A DNA stretch of 64,000 nt from Citromicrobium sp. UBA3494 (GCA_002377695.1 DFQH01000004.1:62001-126000), one strand, 5' to 3'. Shown: positions 31,713 to 43,605, counted from the stretch's first letter. The notes: generated by a model from the letters alone, not told the origin. Numbers and translations: made by a program.

Positions 31713-32479
31713 GTTGGCGATCCGCTATAAAATTATTATCGGGACCAAGGCGTCCTTTTCATACTTAGGAGGGAGGCCAATCGGACGCGCGCTTGGCCGC
31801 AGTTTTTTTGAGGTAAAACCGGGTATCGGGCTTTCCCGGATCAGCAATGCTGAAGAGAACGGCGCAAATCGGCGTTTCCGGCAGCGGTCTGCGCGTCGGC
31901 TGACGTCGGGGAAATTCGTCGATGTGGCGCGCTATTTTGTGGCCGTTCGCCTTTGATCGGGTCCGGGCGACGCGCATACCAGCGGACGGTTCGTAGAATA
32001 TCCACCGCGTGCTGATCGAGGTCAGGGCTCGGGCAGGGAAATTTCCCAATCATCTGAGTGCCCATCTTTGTCCCTAATTGGGCACCATCTCTCTCAGCTT
32101 ATCGTGACGCGGCTATGAGGCGAAAGCCTGCTCGGCTGGTTGACCCAGTGGGAAGCGAGTGGGTGGGGTACTCGGGTCACGGCAAAGAGGGCAACTCGCC
32201 AATGTCTGCCTGTGGGCGGAGAGCGAGCTGTCCAGATCTACCTGAGACCTCGCTGAAACAGCCATTCGGCCAGCGCTCCGTCTGTGAGCATCATCGAGGC
32301 GAATTTCGGAATCCGCATGACGGTAGTGCAAACCGAGAGCGCATCGAGCCGAATGCAATACGAACCATGACCGAAAGCCTTTGCCTCGCGTGCGCCCCGC
32401 CTATAGCCGGTGTTGCGAACTGGGCAGCGAAGCCGGAAAGCCTTTCGCCAGTTAATCGTCTCCCATAGACAGGAACACG
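31713..32479. other. Long intergenic stretch between divergent che and RND operons
   Basis: 767 bases between the divergent STAS and efflux adaptor genes. It should contain both operon promoters. Short frames on both strands show no recognisable domain and have atypical composition for coding DNA here. An AT-rich patch at about 31725-31765 (TATAAAATTATTATCGGGAC and neighbours) is the likely che promoter region. I see no gene in it; parts could be decayed mobile DNA. Confidence 0.5.
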
Positions 32480-33571
32480 ATGTCCCGGCTTTGTTTCAGA
32501 ATATTGGCGCTCGTCAGCATTGGTCCGCTACTCGCCGCCTGCGGGGGCGCCGAGGAAGAGCGAACGGCAGAGGTAGTGCCGGTCGTCGCGCAGGAACTGC
32601 GCTTTCTGCCGGAAATCTCGCAGGTCGAGGCGATCGGTACGGCACGCGCCGCGACCTCTGCCGAACTCTACCCCGAGACCGCGGGGCGGGTCACGCGGGT
32701 GATGTTCGGCGCGGGCGACTATGTGCGCCAGGGCACGCCGCTGCTCCAGCTGGACGATCGGGCGGAGCGCTTGGATGTCGAGGCGGCGCGGGTTTCGGTG
32801 CGCGAGGCGGACCAGCTACTCGGTCGCTATCGGCGGATCGAGGATACCGGCGCGATTTCCGAAAGCCAGATCGAGGCGGGCGAGACCTCGCTGGCGGCGG
32901 CGCGGGTGCAGCTGCGCCAGGCGCAAACCGCGCTCGCTGACAGGACCGTGCGTGCGCCGTTCAGTGGCCATGTCGGCCTGACCGAGATCGACGTCGGCGA
33001 TCGGGTGAACGATTCCACCGCGATCACGCAGATCGACCAGCGCGGCACGCTCTATGTCGACTTCTCCGCGCCCGAGGAGGTGTTCGCGGGGCTCGACCCG
33101 GGCGACAGCGTAGAGGTCACGCCATTTTCCGAACCCGACCGCACGATCACCGCCGAGGTGGTGGCGACGGACAATCGCGTCTCGCAGGAAAGCCGCGACT
33201 TCATCGTGCGCACCGCGATCCCCAACCGCGACGACCGACTGCGCCCGGGCATGAGCTTCCGCGTGCAGTTCACCCGCAACGGCACGATGCGCGCGGCAGT
33301 ACCCGAGGAGGCGATCGTCTGGGGCGGCGAGGGATCGCACCTGTTCCTCGTGCGCGAAGGCAAGGCGGTGCGCGTGCCCGTCACCATCACCTCGCGGCGC
33401 GACGGGCGCGTGTTCGTCGACGGCAAGATTACGCGCAATGATCGCGTGATTGTCGAGGGCGTGCAGAAGGTGCGCGACGGGCAGGAGATCCGCCTCGTCC
33501 GGCAGAACCGCGAGGCCGAACAGGACGTAAGGCTCGAGGATGCGCGGGGCGATACGCCGCGTGGAGACTAA
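32480..33571 (+). CDS. RND efflux periplasmic adaptor (membrane fusion protein), lipoprotein
   Basis: A 363-residue HlyD/AcrA-type adaptor. Signal peptide with lipobox LLAAC (Cys20). It has the lipoyl half-motifs PETAGRVTRVMFGAGDYVRQ and TVRAPFSGHVGLTEIDVGD flanking an alpha-hairpin (residues about 95-150), then beta-barrel and membrane-proximal segments. It links the inner-membrane RND pump to the outer-membrane channel encoded just downstream. Its C-terminus overlaps the pump gene. Confidence 0.92.
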   Translation: MSRLCFRILALVSIGPLLAACGGAEEERTAEVVPVVAQELRFLPEISQVEAIGTARAATSAELYPETAGRVTRVMFGAGDYVRQGTPLLQLDDRAERLDVEAARVSVREADQLLGRYRRIEDTGAISESQIEAGETSLAAARVQLRQAQTALADRTVRAPFSGHVGLTEIDVGDRVNDSTAITQIDQRGTLYVDFSAPEEVFAGLDPGDSVEVTPFSEPDRTITAEVVATDNRVSQESRDFIVRTAIPNRDDRLRPGMSFRVQFTRNGTMRAAVPEEAIVWGGEGSHLFLVREGKAVRVPVTITSRRDGRVFVDGKITRNDRVIVEGVQKVRDGQEIRLVRQNREAEQDVRLEDARGDTPRGD

Positions 33572-36500
33572 GACCGACCTGCCGATGCTTGCGGTCAAGC
33601 GGCCGCTGCTGATCGGGGTGCTCAACCTGCTGATCGTGATCGCGGGCGTCGCCGCGCTGATGGGCGTGGAAGTGCGCGAGCTGCCCAATGTCGACCGGCC
33701 GATCGTCTCGGTCACCGCCAGCCTGCCCGGCGCCGCGCCCGAGACGATGGATGCCGAGGTGACCAGCATCCTCGAAGATGCGGTCGCGCGCGTATCGGGC
33801 GTGCGCGAGATCAGCTCTTCGAGCGAGGAGAACAATTCGCGCATCCGGGTGGAGTTCAATCCGGGCGTCGACCTCGACACTGCGGCGACCGATATTCGCG
33901 AAGCGGTCAGCCGGACGCAGCGCGACCTGCCCGAACGCGTCGAGCAGGTGACCGTGGTCAAGGCCGACCAGGACGCCCAGCCGATCATGACGCTTGCCGT
34001 TCTCAGCGATGCCTACGACCAGTCCGAGCTGACCCGGCTGGTCGACAACGACATCATTCCCGAATTGCTCACCGCAGAAGGCGTGGCGAGCATCGACCAG
34101 TTCGGCGCGCGCCAGCGGCAGATGCGCGTGGCGGTCGATCCCCTCAGGCTCAACCGCTTCGGCCTGACGCTGACCGATGTCGCGGACGCGCTGGAGAGCG
34201 CGCCGTTCGACGTGCCGGTCGGATCGTTCCGCTCGGACGCGCAGAGCCTGGTGGTGCGCGCCGATGCCAGCGCGACCGAGCCCGCAATGATCGAGGACGT
34301 GGTCATCACCGGCAATGTGCGTGTCGGCGATGTCGCGCAGGCGGATTTCGCGCCCGCCAATGCCAGCAATTTCGTGCGGCTCGACGGCCGGCCGATCATC
34401 GGCCTCGGCGTGGTGCGGCAGGCGAGTTCGAACACGATCGAGATTTCGGATTCGATCCGCCAGGCGGTGGAGCGGGTCAATCGCCGGTTCGACGATGTCG
34501 AGCTCCAGATCGTGTCCGACGATGCCGAGTTCATCCGTATCTCGGTGCAAGAGGTGCTGATCACGCTCGCCTTCACCATCGCCGTGGTGGTTGCGACGAT
34601 GCTCCTGTTCTTCCGCGCCTGGCGGCCCACGCTGGTGCCCAGCACCACGATTCCTATCGCGCTGGTGGGCGTGATCGCGGGCATCTGGATCATGGGCTTC
34701 TCGATCAACCTGCTCACGCTGCTGGCGCTGGTGCTCGCCACCGGGCTGATCGTGGACGATGCGATCGTCGTGCTGGAGAATGCGCAACGCTTGCAGAACA
34801 AGGGGCTGGGCAAGCGGGCCGCCGCGGTCGTCGGCACGCGGCAGGTGTTCTTCGCGGTGGTGGCGACGACAGCGGTGCTGGTCTCGGTGTTTGTCCCGAT
34901 CAGTTTCCTGCCTTCGGAGACCGGCCGGCTGTTCCGCGAATTCGGCTTCGTGCTGGCGGTGGCGGTGATCCTGTCGAGCTTCGTGGCGCTCTCGCTGGTG
35001 CCGGCGCTCGCGTCGAGGTTCGATCTGACGAGCGACGAGAAGGCGAAGGACAGCTGGCTGGCGCGGCTGGGAACGGGCATCACCGAACGTTACGACCGCT
35101 TGCTCCACCGCGCGCTGGGTGCACCCAAGGCCATGATCATCGGCTCGGTGCTGGTCGCCGCGCTGGCGGGCTTTCTCTACACCCAGCTCGACAACGAACT
35201 GGTGCCCGACGAGGATCGCGGTGTCATCACCGTCGATGCGACCGGGCCCGACGGGGTGGGGCTCGCATTTATGGACCGCGAGCTGGACGAGATCGAACAG
35301 GTGCTCCAGCCCTACCTCGAGAGTGGCGAGATCGAGAGCACCTTCTCGATCGTGGGCCGTTACGACCCCAACCGCGTGCGGGTCACCGCCGAACTCGCCG
35401 ACTGGGGCGAGCGCGACCGCAGCCAGACCGAGATCGTGCAGGAGCTGAACGGGCCGCTCGCGGAAATTCCCGGATCGCGCACCAACGCGCGCGGGCGCGG
35501 CACGCTGAGCTTCGGCGGCGGGGGCGAGGGGCTGGAGGTCGCGCTGACCGGCCCGGAATATGACCGCATCTACGAAAGCGCGGATGCGCTCGCGGCGGCG
35601 ATCGATACGCAGTCCGACATCCTCTCGAACGCGGAAATCTCCTATCAGCCGACTCAGCCGCAGCTGTCGGTGCAGATCGATCGTCGGCGGGCGTCGGACC
35701 TCGGCGTCGAGCTGGAAGACCTGTCGCAGACCTTGCGCGCGATGGTCGGCGGGGAGGAACTGGTCGATCTCAACGTCGGCGATCAGGCGGTGCCGATCTT
35801 CCTCACCGCACAAGCGGTCAGCGTCACCAACCCGAGCGACCTGCGCAACCTCTATGTCAGAGGCACGCAGGGCGCAGGCGGCGGGTCGGCACTGGTGCCG
35901 CTATCCGCCGTCACGACCATCGTCGAGCAGGGCATCGCCGCCGAATTGGACCGGACCGAGCAGCGCCGCGCGATCGAGGTCGATGCCGACATCGAGGCGG
36001 GTACGCCGCTACGCGATGCCGTGGACGAGATGGAGCGCCTGGCGCAGGACGCGGTGGCAGAGGGCATCGACATGCTGTTGCAGGGCGATGCCGAGAGCCT
36101 CGAGGAAAGCTCGAACGCGCTGATGCTAACCTACGGCTTTGCGCTGGTGATCGTGTTCCTGGTGCTGGTCGCGCAGTTCGAAAGCCTGACCAGCGCGCTT
36201 GTGGTGCTGCTGACCGTGCCCTTCGCGCTCGCAGCGGCGGTGTTCGCACTGTTCCTCTCCGGCGTCTCGCTCAACATCTATTCGCAGATCGGCCTGGTGA
36301 TGCTGATCGGGCTGATGGCCAAGAACGGCGTGCTGATCGTGGAGTTCGCGGACCAGCTGCGCCACCAGGGTCGCAGCGTGCGCGAGGCGGTGGAAGAAGC
36401 CGCGGCGATCCGCCTGCGACCGATCACGATGACGCTGATCTCCACCGTCGTCGGCGCGACCCCGCTGATCCTCGCGAGCGGGGCCGGGGCCGAAGCGCGC

Positions 36501-36680
36501 CAGTCGATCGGGTGGGTGATCTTCGGCGGGCTGGGCATCGCCAGCCTGTTCACGCTGTTCCTGACGCCGGTGCTTTACCTCGTCATCGCGCGGCTGGGCC
36601 AACCGCGCAGCGTCGACCTCACCAAGCTGCGCGAGGAGATTGACGCGCTCGACGAGGACATGACGGTGGCACCCGCATGA
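33540..36680 (+). CDS. RND family efflux pump, inner-membrane subunit
   Basis: A 1046-residue AcrB/MexB-like proton-driven exporter with twelve hydrophobic segments and two periplasmic loops. TM1 is LLIGVLNLLIVIAGVAALMG; TM4 carries LALVLATGLIVDDAIVVLEN with the proton-relay Asp pair; the second half shows QIGLVMLIGLMAKNGVLIVE. It is closest to MexF/MdtB-C or multidrug pumps rather than metal pumps, but substrates cannot be read. Start is uncertain: ATG 33540 overlaps the adaptor by 32 bases, while GTG 33561 or ATG 33585 are possible. It overlaps the channel gene by ATGA. Confidence 0.93.
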   Translation: MRGAIRRVETKTDLPMLAVKRPLLIGVLNLLIVIAGVAALMGVEVRELPNVDRPIVSVTASLPGAAPETMDAEVTSILEDAVARVSGVREISSSSEENNSRIRVEFNPGVDLDTAATDIREAVSRTQRDLPERVEQVTVVKADQDAQPIMTLAVLSDAYDQSELTRLVDNDIIPELLTAEGVASIDQFGARQRQMRVAVDPLRLNRFGLTLTDVADALESAPFDVPVGSFRSDAQSLVVRADASATEPAMIEDVVITGNVRVGDVAQADFAPANASNFVRLDGRPIIGLGVVRQASSNTIEISDSIRQAVERVNRRFDDVELQIVSDDAEFIRISVQEVLITLAFTIAVVVATMLLFFRAWRPTLVPSTTIPIALVGVIAGIWIMGFSINLLTLLALVLATGLIVDDAIVVLENAQRLQNKGLGKRAAAVVGTRQVFFAVVATTAVLVSVFVPISFLPSETGRLFREFGFVLAVAVILSSFVALSLVPALASRFDLTSDEKAKDSWLARLGTGITERYDRLLHRALGAPKAMIIGSVLVAALAGFLYTQLDNELVPDEDRGVITVDATGPDGVGLAFMDRELDEIEQVLQPYLESGEIESTFSIVGRYDPNRVRVTAELADWGERDRSQTEIVQELNGPLAEIPGSRTNARGRGTLSFGGGGEGLEVALTGPEYDRIYESADALAAAIDTQSDILSNAEISYQPTQPQLSVQIDRRRASDLGVELEDLSQTLRAMVGGEELVDLNVGDQAVPIFLTAQAVSVTNPSDLRNLYVRGTQGAGGGSALVPLSAVTTIVEQGIAAELDRTEQRRAIEVDADIEAGTPLRDAVDEMERLAQDAVAEGIDMLLQGDAESLEESSNALMLTYGFALVIVFLVLVAQFESLTSALVVLLTVPFALAAAVFALFLSGVSLNIYSQIGLVMLIGLMAKNGVLIVEFADQLRHQGRSVREAVEEAAAIRLRPITMTLISTVVGATPLILASGAGAEARQSIGWVIFGGLGIASLFTLFLTPVLYLVIARLGQPRSVDLTKLREEIDALDEDMTVAPA

Positions 36681-38035
36681 TGCGCGCCGCGATCCTTTCG
36701 CTCGCGGCGCTGGGGCTGTCCGCCTGCGCGACGCTCGATCACTACGAGCCCGAGACCGCGATCGTGCCGCCGCAGGCGTTCGCGGGCGATCTTCCGCCCA
36801 GCGGGATCGCAGAGAACTGGTGGGAGGGTTTCGGAGATCCGGTGCTGAACGGCCTCGTCGAGGAAGGGCTCGCCGGAAATATCGAGATCGCCATCGCGCG
36901 CGACCGGTTGCGCGGGGCCGCCGCGCTGCTGCGCGCCGAACGCGCGGACCGCCTCCCCCGGCTCGACGGGGCGGCGGATGCGTCGATCGGGCTCGGCAGC
37001 GATGTCGTCGATTCCGCCAGCATTGGCCTGCTGGGCACGTTCGATCCCGACATCACCGGGCGGCTCGCGGCCGAAATCCGCGCTGCTGCCGCCAATTACG
37101 CGCAGGCCGAATATGTCGTTGCCGACCAGCGCCGACTGGTCGCCGCGGCTATAGCCGCGCAATATATCGAATATCGCCGCACCGGCGCGCAGCTCGATCT
37201 GCTCGCGCAGTCGACCGAGTTGCAGGAGCGCACGCTGCGGATCGTGACCTTGCGCTTCGAAGCAGGGCTCGCCGCCAATCTCGATGTGCGCCGGGCCGCT
37301 GCGGACCTCGCGCAGACGCGCGCGCGGCGTGGGCTGATCGAGATAGCGCGTTCCGGGGCGGCGAACCGCCTCGCGATCCTGCTCGGGCGCCCCCCCGGCC
37401 TGTTCGCGCCTCCTTCGCCGAGCGGCGAGAGCACCATTCCCGACTACGCCGGTGGCCCGCCCGCTGGGACTCCCGCCGACCTGCTGCGCCGTCGTGCCGA
37501 CGTGCTTGCCGCCGAAGCCGCGCTGCTGCGCGCTGCCGCCACGGTCGGGATCGAGCAGGCGGACCTGCGGCCATCGCTGACCATTCCGGGCAGCGTGCTG
37601 CTGGGCGATGGTTCCATCGGCGGCATCCTCGACGAGTTCATCGCCTCCGTCGGTGCCGCGCTCGATGTGCCGCTGTTCGATGGCGGTCGCAGGCGCGCCG
37701 AGGTGGAAGCAGCGAAGGCGGAAACCGATGCGCGTTATGGCGAATACCGCCTGACCTTCCTCGAAGCGCTGGGCGAGGTGGAGAATGCGCTGGTCTCTCT
37801 CGATGCGAACAGCCAGCGGATCGCCGCGCTCTCCGAAGCGATCGAACAGAGCGAGGCCGCACTCGAACAGTCCGATGCGCTCTACCGCGAAGGGCTGGCG
37901 ACGCTGTTCGACGTGCTCGACGCGCAACGCCAGCTGATCGGCAGCCGCCAATCGCTGATCGACAGCGAAGCTGCGCTTGCGATCTCGTTCGTCTCATTTC
38001 ACGCGGCAATCGGCAGGATGGATAGCGCCCCGTAA
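36677..38035 (+). CDS. Outer-membrane efflux channel, NodT/TolC-type lipoprotein
   Basis: 452 residues. Signal peptide and lipobox LSAC (Cys16), then the two OEP repeats with long coiled-coil helices (residues about 60-240 and 270-445); NWWEGFGDPVLNGLVEEGL and the AALLRAERADRLPRL segment are typical of NodT-family channels. Third gene of the tripartite pump operon, joined to the pump gene by ATGA. Confidence 0.92.
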   Translation: MMRAAILSLAALGLSACATLDHYEPETAIVPPQAFAGDLPPSGIAENWWEGFGDPVLNGLVEEGLAGNIEIAIARDRLRGAAALLRAERADRLPRLDGAADASIGLGSDVVDSASIGLLGTFDPDITGRLAAEIRAAAANYAQAEYVVADQRRLVAAAIAAQYIEYRRTGAQLDLLAQSTELQERTLRIVTLRFEAGLAANLDVRRAAADLAQTRARRGLIEIARSGAANRLAILLGRPPGLFAPPSPSGESTIPDYAGGPPAGTPADLLRRRADVLAAEAALLRAAATVGIEQADLRPSLTIPGSVLLGDGSIGGILDEFIASVGAALDVPLFDGGRRRAEVEAAKAETDARYGEYRLTFLEALGEVENALVSLDANSQRIAALSEAIEQSEAALEQSDALYREGLATLFDVLDAQRQLIGSRQSLIDSEAALAISFVSFHAAIGRMDSAP

Positions 38036-38350
38036 CAGGTGCTGGGAGATTGCGCCGAGCGTGACGTACGTCGCAGCAGGCTCGGATTTCGAGCGTTCGC
38101 CGACAATGCCAGCTAGCGGGTGAGGCGAGCACGTGGGCCAAGGGCCGAAATCGGGGCGCAAAGCAGACGCAATGTGGGGTTGCGAGAGGTCGCGTTTACA
38201 GCACTCACTGAGCCAAGGCTCTTTCAAAGGACAATGTGCGTGACGCCGCACCTAGGCACTTTGGGTGGTGCTTGGGAAGTGTCGGCCCGGGATTGAGTGT
38301 CGGCATTCATCCCTCGGAAGTTACACGATAAAGCTCCGCCTTTCCCCGAT

Positions 38351-38387
38351 TTCGTAATGATGGGGTCGAGTCACGTAAGCGGCACCA
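38351..38387 (+). repeat. Damaged copy of the tRNA-Thr 3' half (putative attR)
   Basis: Bases 38351-38367 equal 21985-22001 of tRNA-Thr and 38368-38387 equal 22010-22029, including the CCA. The only difference is loss of the eight bases 22002-22009 in the T arm. Identity stops immediately outside at both ends. It is in direct orientation with the tRNA gene 16.3 kb away, the usual geometry of attL/attR around an integrated element. Confidence 0.85.
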
Positions 38388-38472
38388 TTTCCTTGAGCTC
38401 CGCCGAATTGCGCGATCCCCCGGGGCAGCTGGGAAATTTGCCGTTCAAGCATCCGGGGCGGCGCTGTGAGGT

Positions 38473-38511
38473 GCCAGGGTATGCCCTGGCGATAGTTTGC
38501 CCGAAAGGGCA
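38473..38511 (+). other. Two adjacent stem-loops
   Basis: GCCAGGG (38473-38479) pairs with CCCTGGC (38484-38490) across a four-base loop, and TGCCC pairs with GGGCA (38498-38511) across a GAAA tetraloop. Stable, closely spaced and unassigned: either the end signal for the efflux operon or a small structured RNA. Confidence 0.4.
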
Positions 38512-38567
38512 CCGCGGGGTGACGGAGCGCGGACGACACTCAGCCGACATCGACCGGACTATCCGGC

Positions 38568-40844
38568 CTAGACTCTCGCCCCTTCAAGCAGACTTTCGAC
38601 GATCGCCGGATCGGCAAGCGTCGAGGTATCGCCAATCTGGTCGGGCTGCCCCTCAGCGATTTTTCGAAGGACGCGGCGCATGATCTTGCCCGACCGGGTC
38701 TTGGGCAGGTCCGGCGCGAACTGAATGACGTCGGGCGTGGCGAACGGCCCGATCTCGCAGCGCACCAGGTCGCGCAGTTCCTTCCGCAAGGCATCGCTGC
38801 CTTCTTCGCCGGCCTTCAGCGTGACGAAAGCGTGGATACCCTGCCCTTTGATATCGTGCGGCATCCCTACGACCGCAGCCTCTGTTACCAGCACATGCTC
38901 GTCCAGCGCGTTTTCGACTTCGGCAGTGCCCATGCGGTGCCCGGACACGTTGATGACGTCGTCGACCCGTCCGGTGATCCAGTAATAGCCATCCTCGTCG
39001 CGCCGCGCGCCGTCGCCGGTGAAATAGGTGCCGGGGAAGGTGCTGAAATAGGTCTGGAAGAAGCGGTCGTGGTCGCCGAAGATGGTGCGCATCTGGCCCG
39101 GCCAGCTGCCGGTTAGAACCAGATTGCCCTCTGTCGCTCCGGCCAAGACAGCACCTTCGCCATCGACCAGTTCGGGGTGGACGCCGGGGAGTGGCAGGGT
39201 CGCGCTGCCGGGCTTGGCCTCGGTCGCGCCGGGGACGGGAGCAATCAGCGCGCCGCCGGTTTCGGTCTGCCACCAGGTGTCGACGATGGGGCACTCCCCG
39301 CGCCCGACGATCTCATGATACCAATCCCACGCTTCGTGATTGATCGGCTCTCCCACCGTACCCAGCAGGCGGATCGACGACAGGTCGTGGCGCATCACCC
39401 ACCGGTCGCCATGGCGCATCAGCGCGCGGAGCGCGGTCGGCGCGGTGTAGAAGATCGTTACGCCAAGGCGCTGGCTCGTCTCCCACAAGCGGCCGGGATC
39501 GGGATAGTTGGGCACACCGTCGAACATGACCGTGCGCGCCCCGTTGGAGAGCGGGCCGTAGACGACATAGGTGTGCCCGGTGATCCAGCCGACATCGGCG
39601 GTACACCAGAACAGATCGTCGGCGACATCCTTGCCCTCCTCAGGTCCGAACAGCAGGTCGTAGGTCAGCGTCGACCACAGCAGATACCCGCCGGTGGTGT
39701 GCAGCACGCCCTTGGGCTTGCCGGTCGAGCCGGAGGTGTAGAGGATGAACAGCGGATCTTCCGCGTTCATCGCTTCGGGCGGGCATTCGGCGGAGGCATT
39801 GGCGCACGCGTCCTCCCACCAAATATCGCGCCCCTCCTGCATCGATACGTCGCCGCGGGTTCGCTGCATGACGATGACCGTGTCGACCCCGCTCGCGCGT
39901 TCCAGTGCGCTGTCGACATTGGCCTTGAGGGGGATGCGCTTGCCGCCGCGCGTGCCTTCGTCGGCAGTGACCACAAGTGCAGCCCCGCAATCGACGATCC
40001 GGTCGGCCAGGCTTTCGGGTGAGAAGCCGCCGAAGACGACCGAATGGACCGCACCGATCCGGGCACAGGCCAGCATCGCGATCGCCGCTTCGGGCACCAT
40101 CGGCAGGTAGAGGATCACCCGGTCGCCCTTGCCGATGCCGTTGGCTTTCAGGACGTTGGCGAAGCGGCAGACTTGCCCGTGCAACTCGCGATAGGTCAGG
40201 GTGCGCCCTTCGCCCGGCTCGTCGCCTTCGAACACGATCGCGGGCTGGTCGCCGCGCGTATCGAGATGACGGTCGAGGCAATTGACCGATACGTTCAGCT
40301 CGCCGTCGGCGAACCAGCGAATGCCGAAATCGGCCTTGTCGAAGCTGCTCTCGTCCGCCTTCGTCGGAAAGACGCTCCAGTCGAGCCGGTGCGCTTCGTT
40401 CAGCCAGAATCTGTCCGCGTCGCTGTCGATAGATGCCTGCATCGCGCGAAGCCTGTCTGCCTTTTGCAACATGGCGATTTCTCTCTCCCCATAGGCCCGG
40501 CTTCGCACGAGGAAGCGTCGGCCTGTTCCATTGTCGAGGCTGAACATGCCGCCTCGCCCTTCCACCACATCAAGGATAAGCTGTGTGTGTTTCCACGCCG
40601 CGAATTGCGGCGCGCCCATATAGACCGGCGTGGTGCCGATCGTGCCCAGCAGCACGTCCGACCCGCCAAGGCGGAACTCGCCACGCGGATAGACCATCGG
40701 GCTGGAGCCGTCACAGCACCCGCCCGACTGGTGGATCAGTACGGGGCCGTGACGTTCGATGATCTGGCCCAGCAGGGCGGTGGCCGCGTCGGTGGCGATC
40801 ACGCGGCGGACCACGCGGCCTTCCGGCGCGCCACTTTTCGTCAT
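38568..40844 (-). CDS. acs: DUF779 domain fused to acetyl-CoA synthetase
   Basis: 758 residues. Residues 1-118 are a full DUF779 domain ([59 protein letters not shown]), a small family found next to acetaldehyde dehydrogenases. Residues 125-758 are AMP-forming acyl-CoA synthetase: [52 protein letters not shown] and the acetylatable lysine in [10 protein letters not shown]. An own start for the synthetase exists at ATG 40472, preceded by GGGGAGAG, which would give 634 residues. So both a fused and a separate synthetase may be made. It is the last gene of the aldehyde dehydrogenase-alcohol dehydrogenase operon and converts the acetate formed to acetyl-CoA. ATG 40844 overlaps the adh stop. Confidence 0.9.
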   Translation of the reverse strand: MTKSGAPEGRVVRRVIATDAATALLGQIIERHGPVLIHQSGGCCDGSSPMVYPRGEFRLGGSDVLLGTIGTTPVYMGAPQFAAWKHTQLILDVVEGRGGMFSLDNGTGRRFLVRSRAYGEREIAMLQKADRLRAMQASIDSDADRFWLNEAHRLDWSVFPTKADESSFDKADFGIRWFADGELNVSVNCLDRHLDTRGDQPAIVFEGDEPGEGRTLTYRELHGQVCRFANVLKANGIGKGDRVILYLPMVPEAAIAMLACARIGAVHSVVFGGFSPESLADRIVDCGAALVVTADEGTRGGKRIPLKANVDSALERASGVDTVIVMQRTRGDVSMQEGRDIWWEDACANASAECPPEAMNAEDPLFILYTSGSTGKPKGVLHTTGGYLLWSTLTYDLLFGPEEGKDVADDLFWCTADVGWITGHTYVVYGPLSNGARTVMFDGVPNYPDPGRLWETSQRLGVTIFYTAPTALRALMRHGDRWVMRHDLSSIRLLGTVGEPINHEAWDWYHEIVGRGECPIVDTWWQTETGGALIAPVPGATEAKPGSATLPLPGVHPELVDGEGAVLAGATEGNLVLTGSWPGQMRTIFGDHDRFFQTYFSTFPGTYFTGDGARRDEDGYYWITGRVDDVINVSGHRMGTAEVENALDEHVLVTEAAVVGMPHDIKGQGIHAFVTLKAGEEGSDALRKELRDLVRCEIGPFATPDVIQFAPDLPKTRSGKIMRRVLRKIAEGQPDQIGDTSTLADPAIVESLLEGARV

Positions 40845-41875
40845 TGGGTCATGTCGAGGACGACGCGCCCTTCGATCTGGCCCTGCCGCATCCGGTCGAA
40901 CACCGAATTGATGTCGTCCAGACCGGCGGTGGAGATCGTGGCCTTGACCTTGCCATCGGCCGCGAAGTCGAGCGATTCCTGAAGGTCCAGCCGCGTGCCG
41001 ACGATCGAGCCGCGCACGGTGATGCCGTTGAGCACCATGCCGAAGATGTTGAGCGGGAAATCGCCCGGCGGCAGGCCATTGAGCGCAAGCGTACCGCCAC
41101 GCCCGACCATGCCGACCGCCTGTTCGAACGCCTTCTCGCTCACCGCGGTCACCAGCGCGCCGCGCGCGCCGCCGCCGGTCAGACGCTTCACCGTCGCGGC
41201 GGGGTCGTTATCGGTTCGCGCGTTGACCGTCTCCACGGCGCCGAGCCTGCGGGCGAGATCGAGCTTGGCATCGTCGACGTCGACCGCGACCACGTTCAGC
41301 CCCATCGCGACCGCATATTGCACCGCCATGTGGCCCAGCCCGCCGATGCCTGAGATGACCACGGCATCGCCCGGCTTGGTGTCGGTCATCTTCAAGCCCT
41401 TGTAGACCGTCACGCCCGCGCACAGCACCGGTGCGATTTCGTTGAAGCCGACATTGTCGGGCAGGTGGCCGACGTAGTCGGGGTCGGCCAGAACATAGTC
41501 GGCGAACCCGCCATTGACCGAGTAGCCCGTGTTGAGCTGGCTCTCGCACAGCGTCTCCCACCCGCCGAGGCAGTGCACGCAATGGCCGCAGGCGGTGTAG
41601 AGCCAGGGCACGCCGACACGGTCGCCTTCCTTCACATGGGTCACGCCCTTGCCCACGGCAGAGACGAAGCCCACACCTTCATGGCCGGGAATGAACGGCG
41701 GTTCGGGCTTCACCGGCCAGTCGCCCTCCGCAGCGTGCAGATCGGTATGGCACACGCCCGAGGCCTGAATCGCCACCTGGATCATGCCCGGCTGCACCTC
41801 GGGAACGGGCACTTCCTCGATCCGCAGCGGTTCGCCGAAGGCGCGCACGACGGCGGCTTTCATCGTCTTGCTCAT
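40841..41875 (-). CDS. Zinc-dependent alcohol dehydrogenase
   Basis: 344 residues of the medium-chain family, similar to AdhA/AdhP. Catalytic zinc ligands are in [15 protein letters not shown] and IPGHEGVG; the structural zinc cysteines are in [20 protein letters not shown]; the NAD fold has [20 protein letters not shown] and an Asp after strand two (VAVDVDD), favouring NAD+. Start ATG 41875 has AGGAGAG upstream. It oxidises ethanol or a related primary alcohol to the aldehyde for the enzyme encoded upstream. Confidence 0.92.
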   Translation of the reverse strand: MSKTMKAAVVRAFGEPLRIEEVPVPEVQPGMIQVAIQASGVCHTDLHAAEGDWPVKPEPPFIPGHEGVGFVSAVGKGVTHVKEGDRVGVPWLYTACGHCVHCLGGWETLCESQLNTGYSVNGGFADYVLADPDYVGHLPDNVGFNEIAPVLCAGVTVYKGLKMTDTKPGDAVVISGIGGLGHMAVQYAVAMGLNVVAVDVDDAKLDLARRLGAVETVNARTDNDPAATVKRLTGGGARGALVTAVSEKAFEQAVGMVGRGGTLALNGLPPGDFPLNIFGMVLNGITVRGSIVGTRLDLQESLDFAADGKVKATISTAGLDDINSVFDRMRQGQIEGRVVLDMTQ

Positions 41876-41945
41876 GACATCTCTCCTGAATTTTCGGGGG
41901 TTTGTGCGGGCGACGGGATCGCCGCCGCCCACTGCGGCTGTCGCC

Positions 41946-43466
<1,521 letters not shown>

Positions 43467-43569
43467 CAGTTCATCCTCTCCAAATTGCCGGGTGCTCCCG
43501 GTCGTGAGGATGATGGTTCCGCGAAAAAACGGTAATGAACAGAGCCGGGCGGTTACTCGATCGGCAAAC

Positions 43570-43587
43570 TGTCTCGCTATCGAGACA
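43570..43587. promoter_or_regulatory. 18-bp inverted repeat in the aldehyde dehydrogenase promoter
   Basis: TGTCTCGCTATCGAGACA is a perfect 7-bp inverted repeat around CTAT, 103 bases upstream of the aldehyde dehydrogenase start and 19 bases beyond the end of the AcoR-like regulator gene. It is the likely binding site of that Fis-type dimer. No sigma-54 -24/-12 element follows it. Confidence 0.6.
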
Positions 43588-43605
43588 CTCCGGCCCGTCC
43601 TTGCA

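Larger units (their letters stand above)
38036..38567. other. Intergenic stretch with right end of putative island
   Basis: 532 bases between the convergent efflux-channel and acetyl-CoA synthetase genes. It holds the damaged tRNA-Thr copy (38351-38387) and two small hairpins (38473-38511). No convincing gene is seen; a plus-strand open frame here merely runs through the tRNA copy. Confidence 0.6.

Noticed and set aside
32058..32468. A plus-strand frame in the gap before the efflux adaptor
   Set aside because: No recognisable domain, atypical composition and no clear start signal; treated as intergenic.
33429..35813. A 794-codon open frame antisense to the RND pump
   Set aside because: Composition is His/Arg/Asp-rich nonsense and the plus strand encodes an intact pump with all family motifs.
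38297..38683. A plus-strand frame running through the tRNA-Thr copy
   Set aside because: It crosses the tRNA fragment and the antisense of the acs end; no similarity to a protein and no convincing ribosome site.
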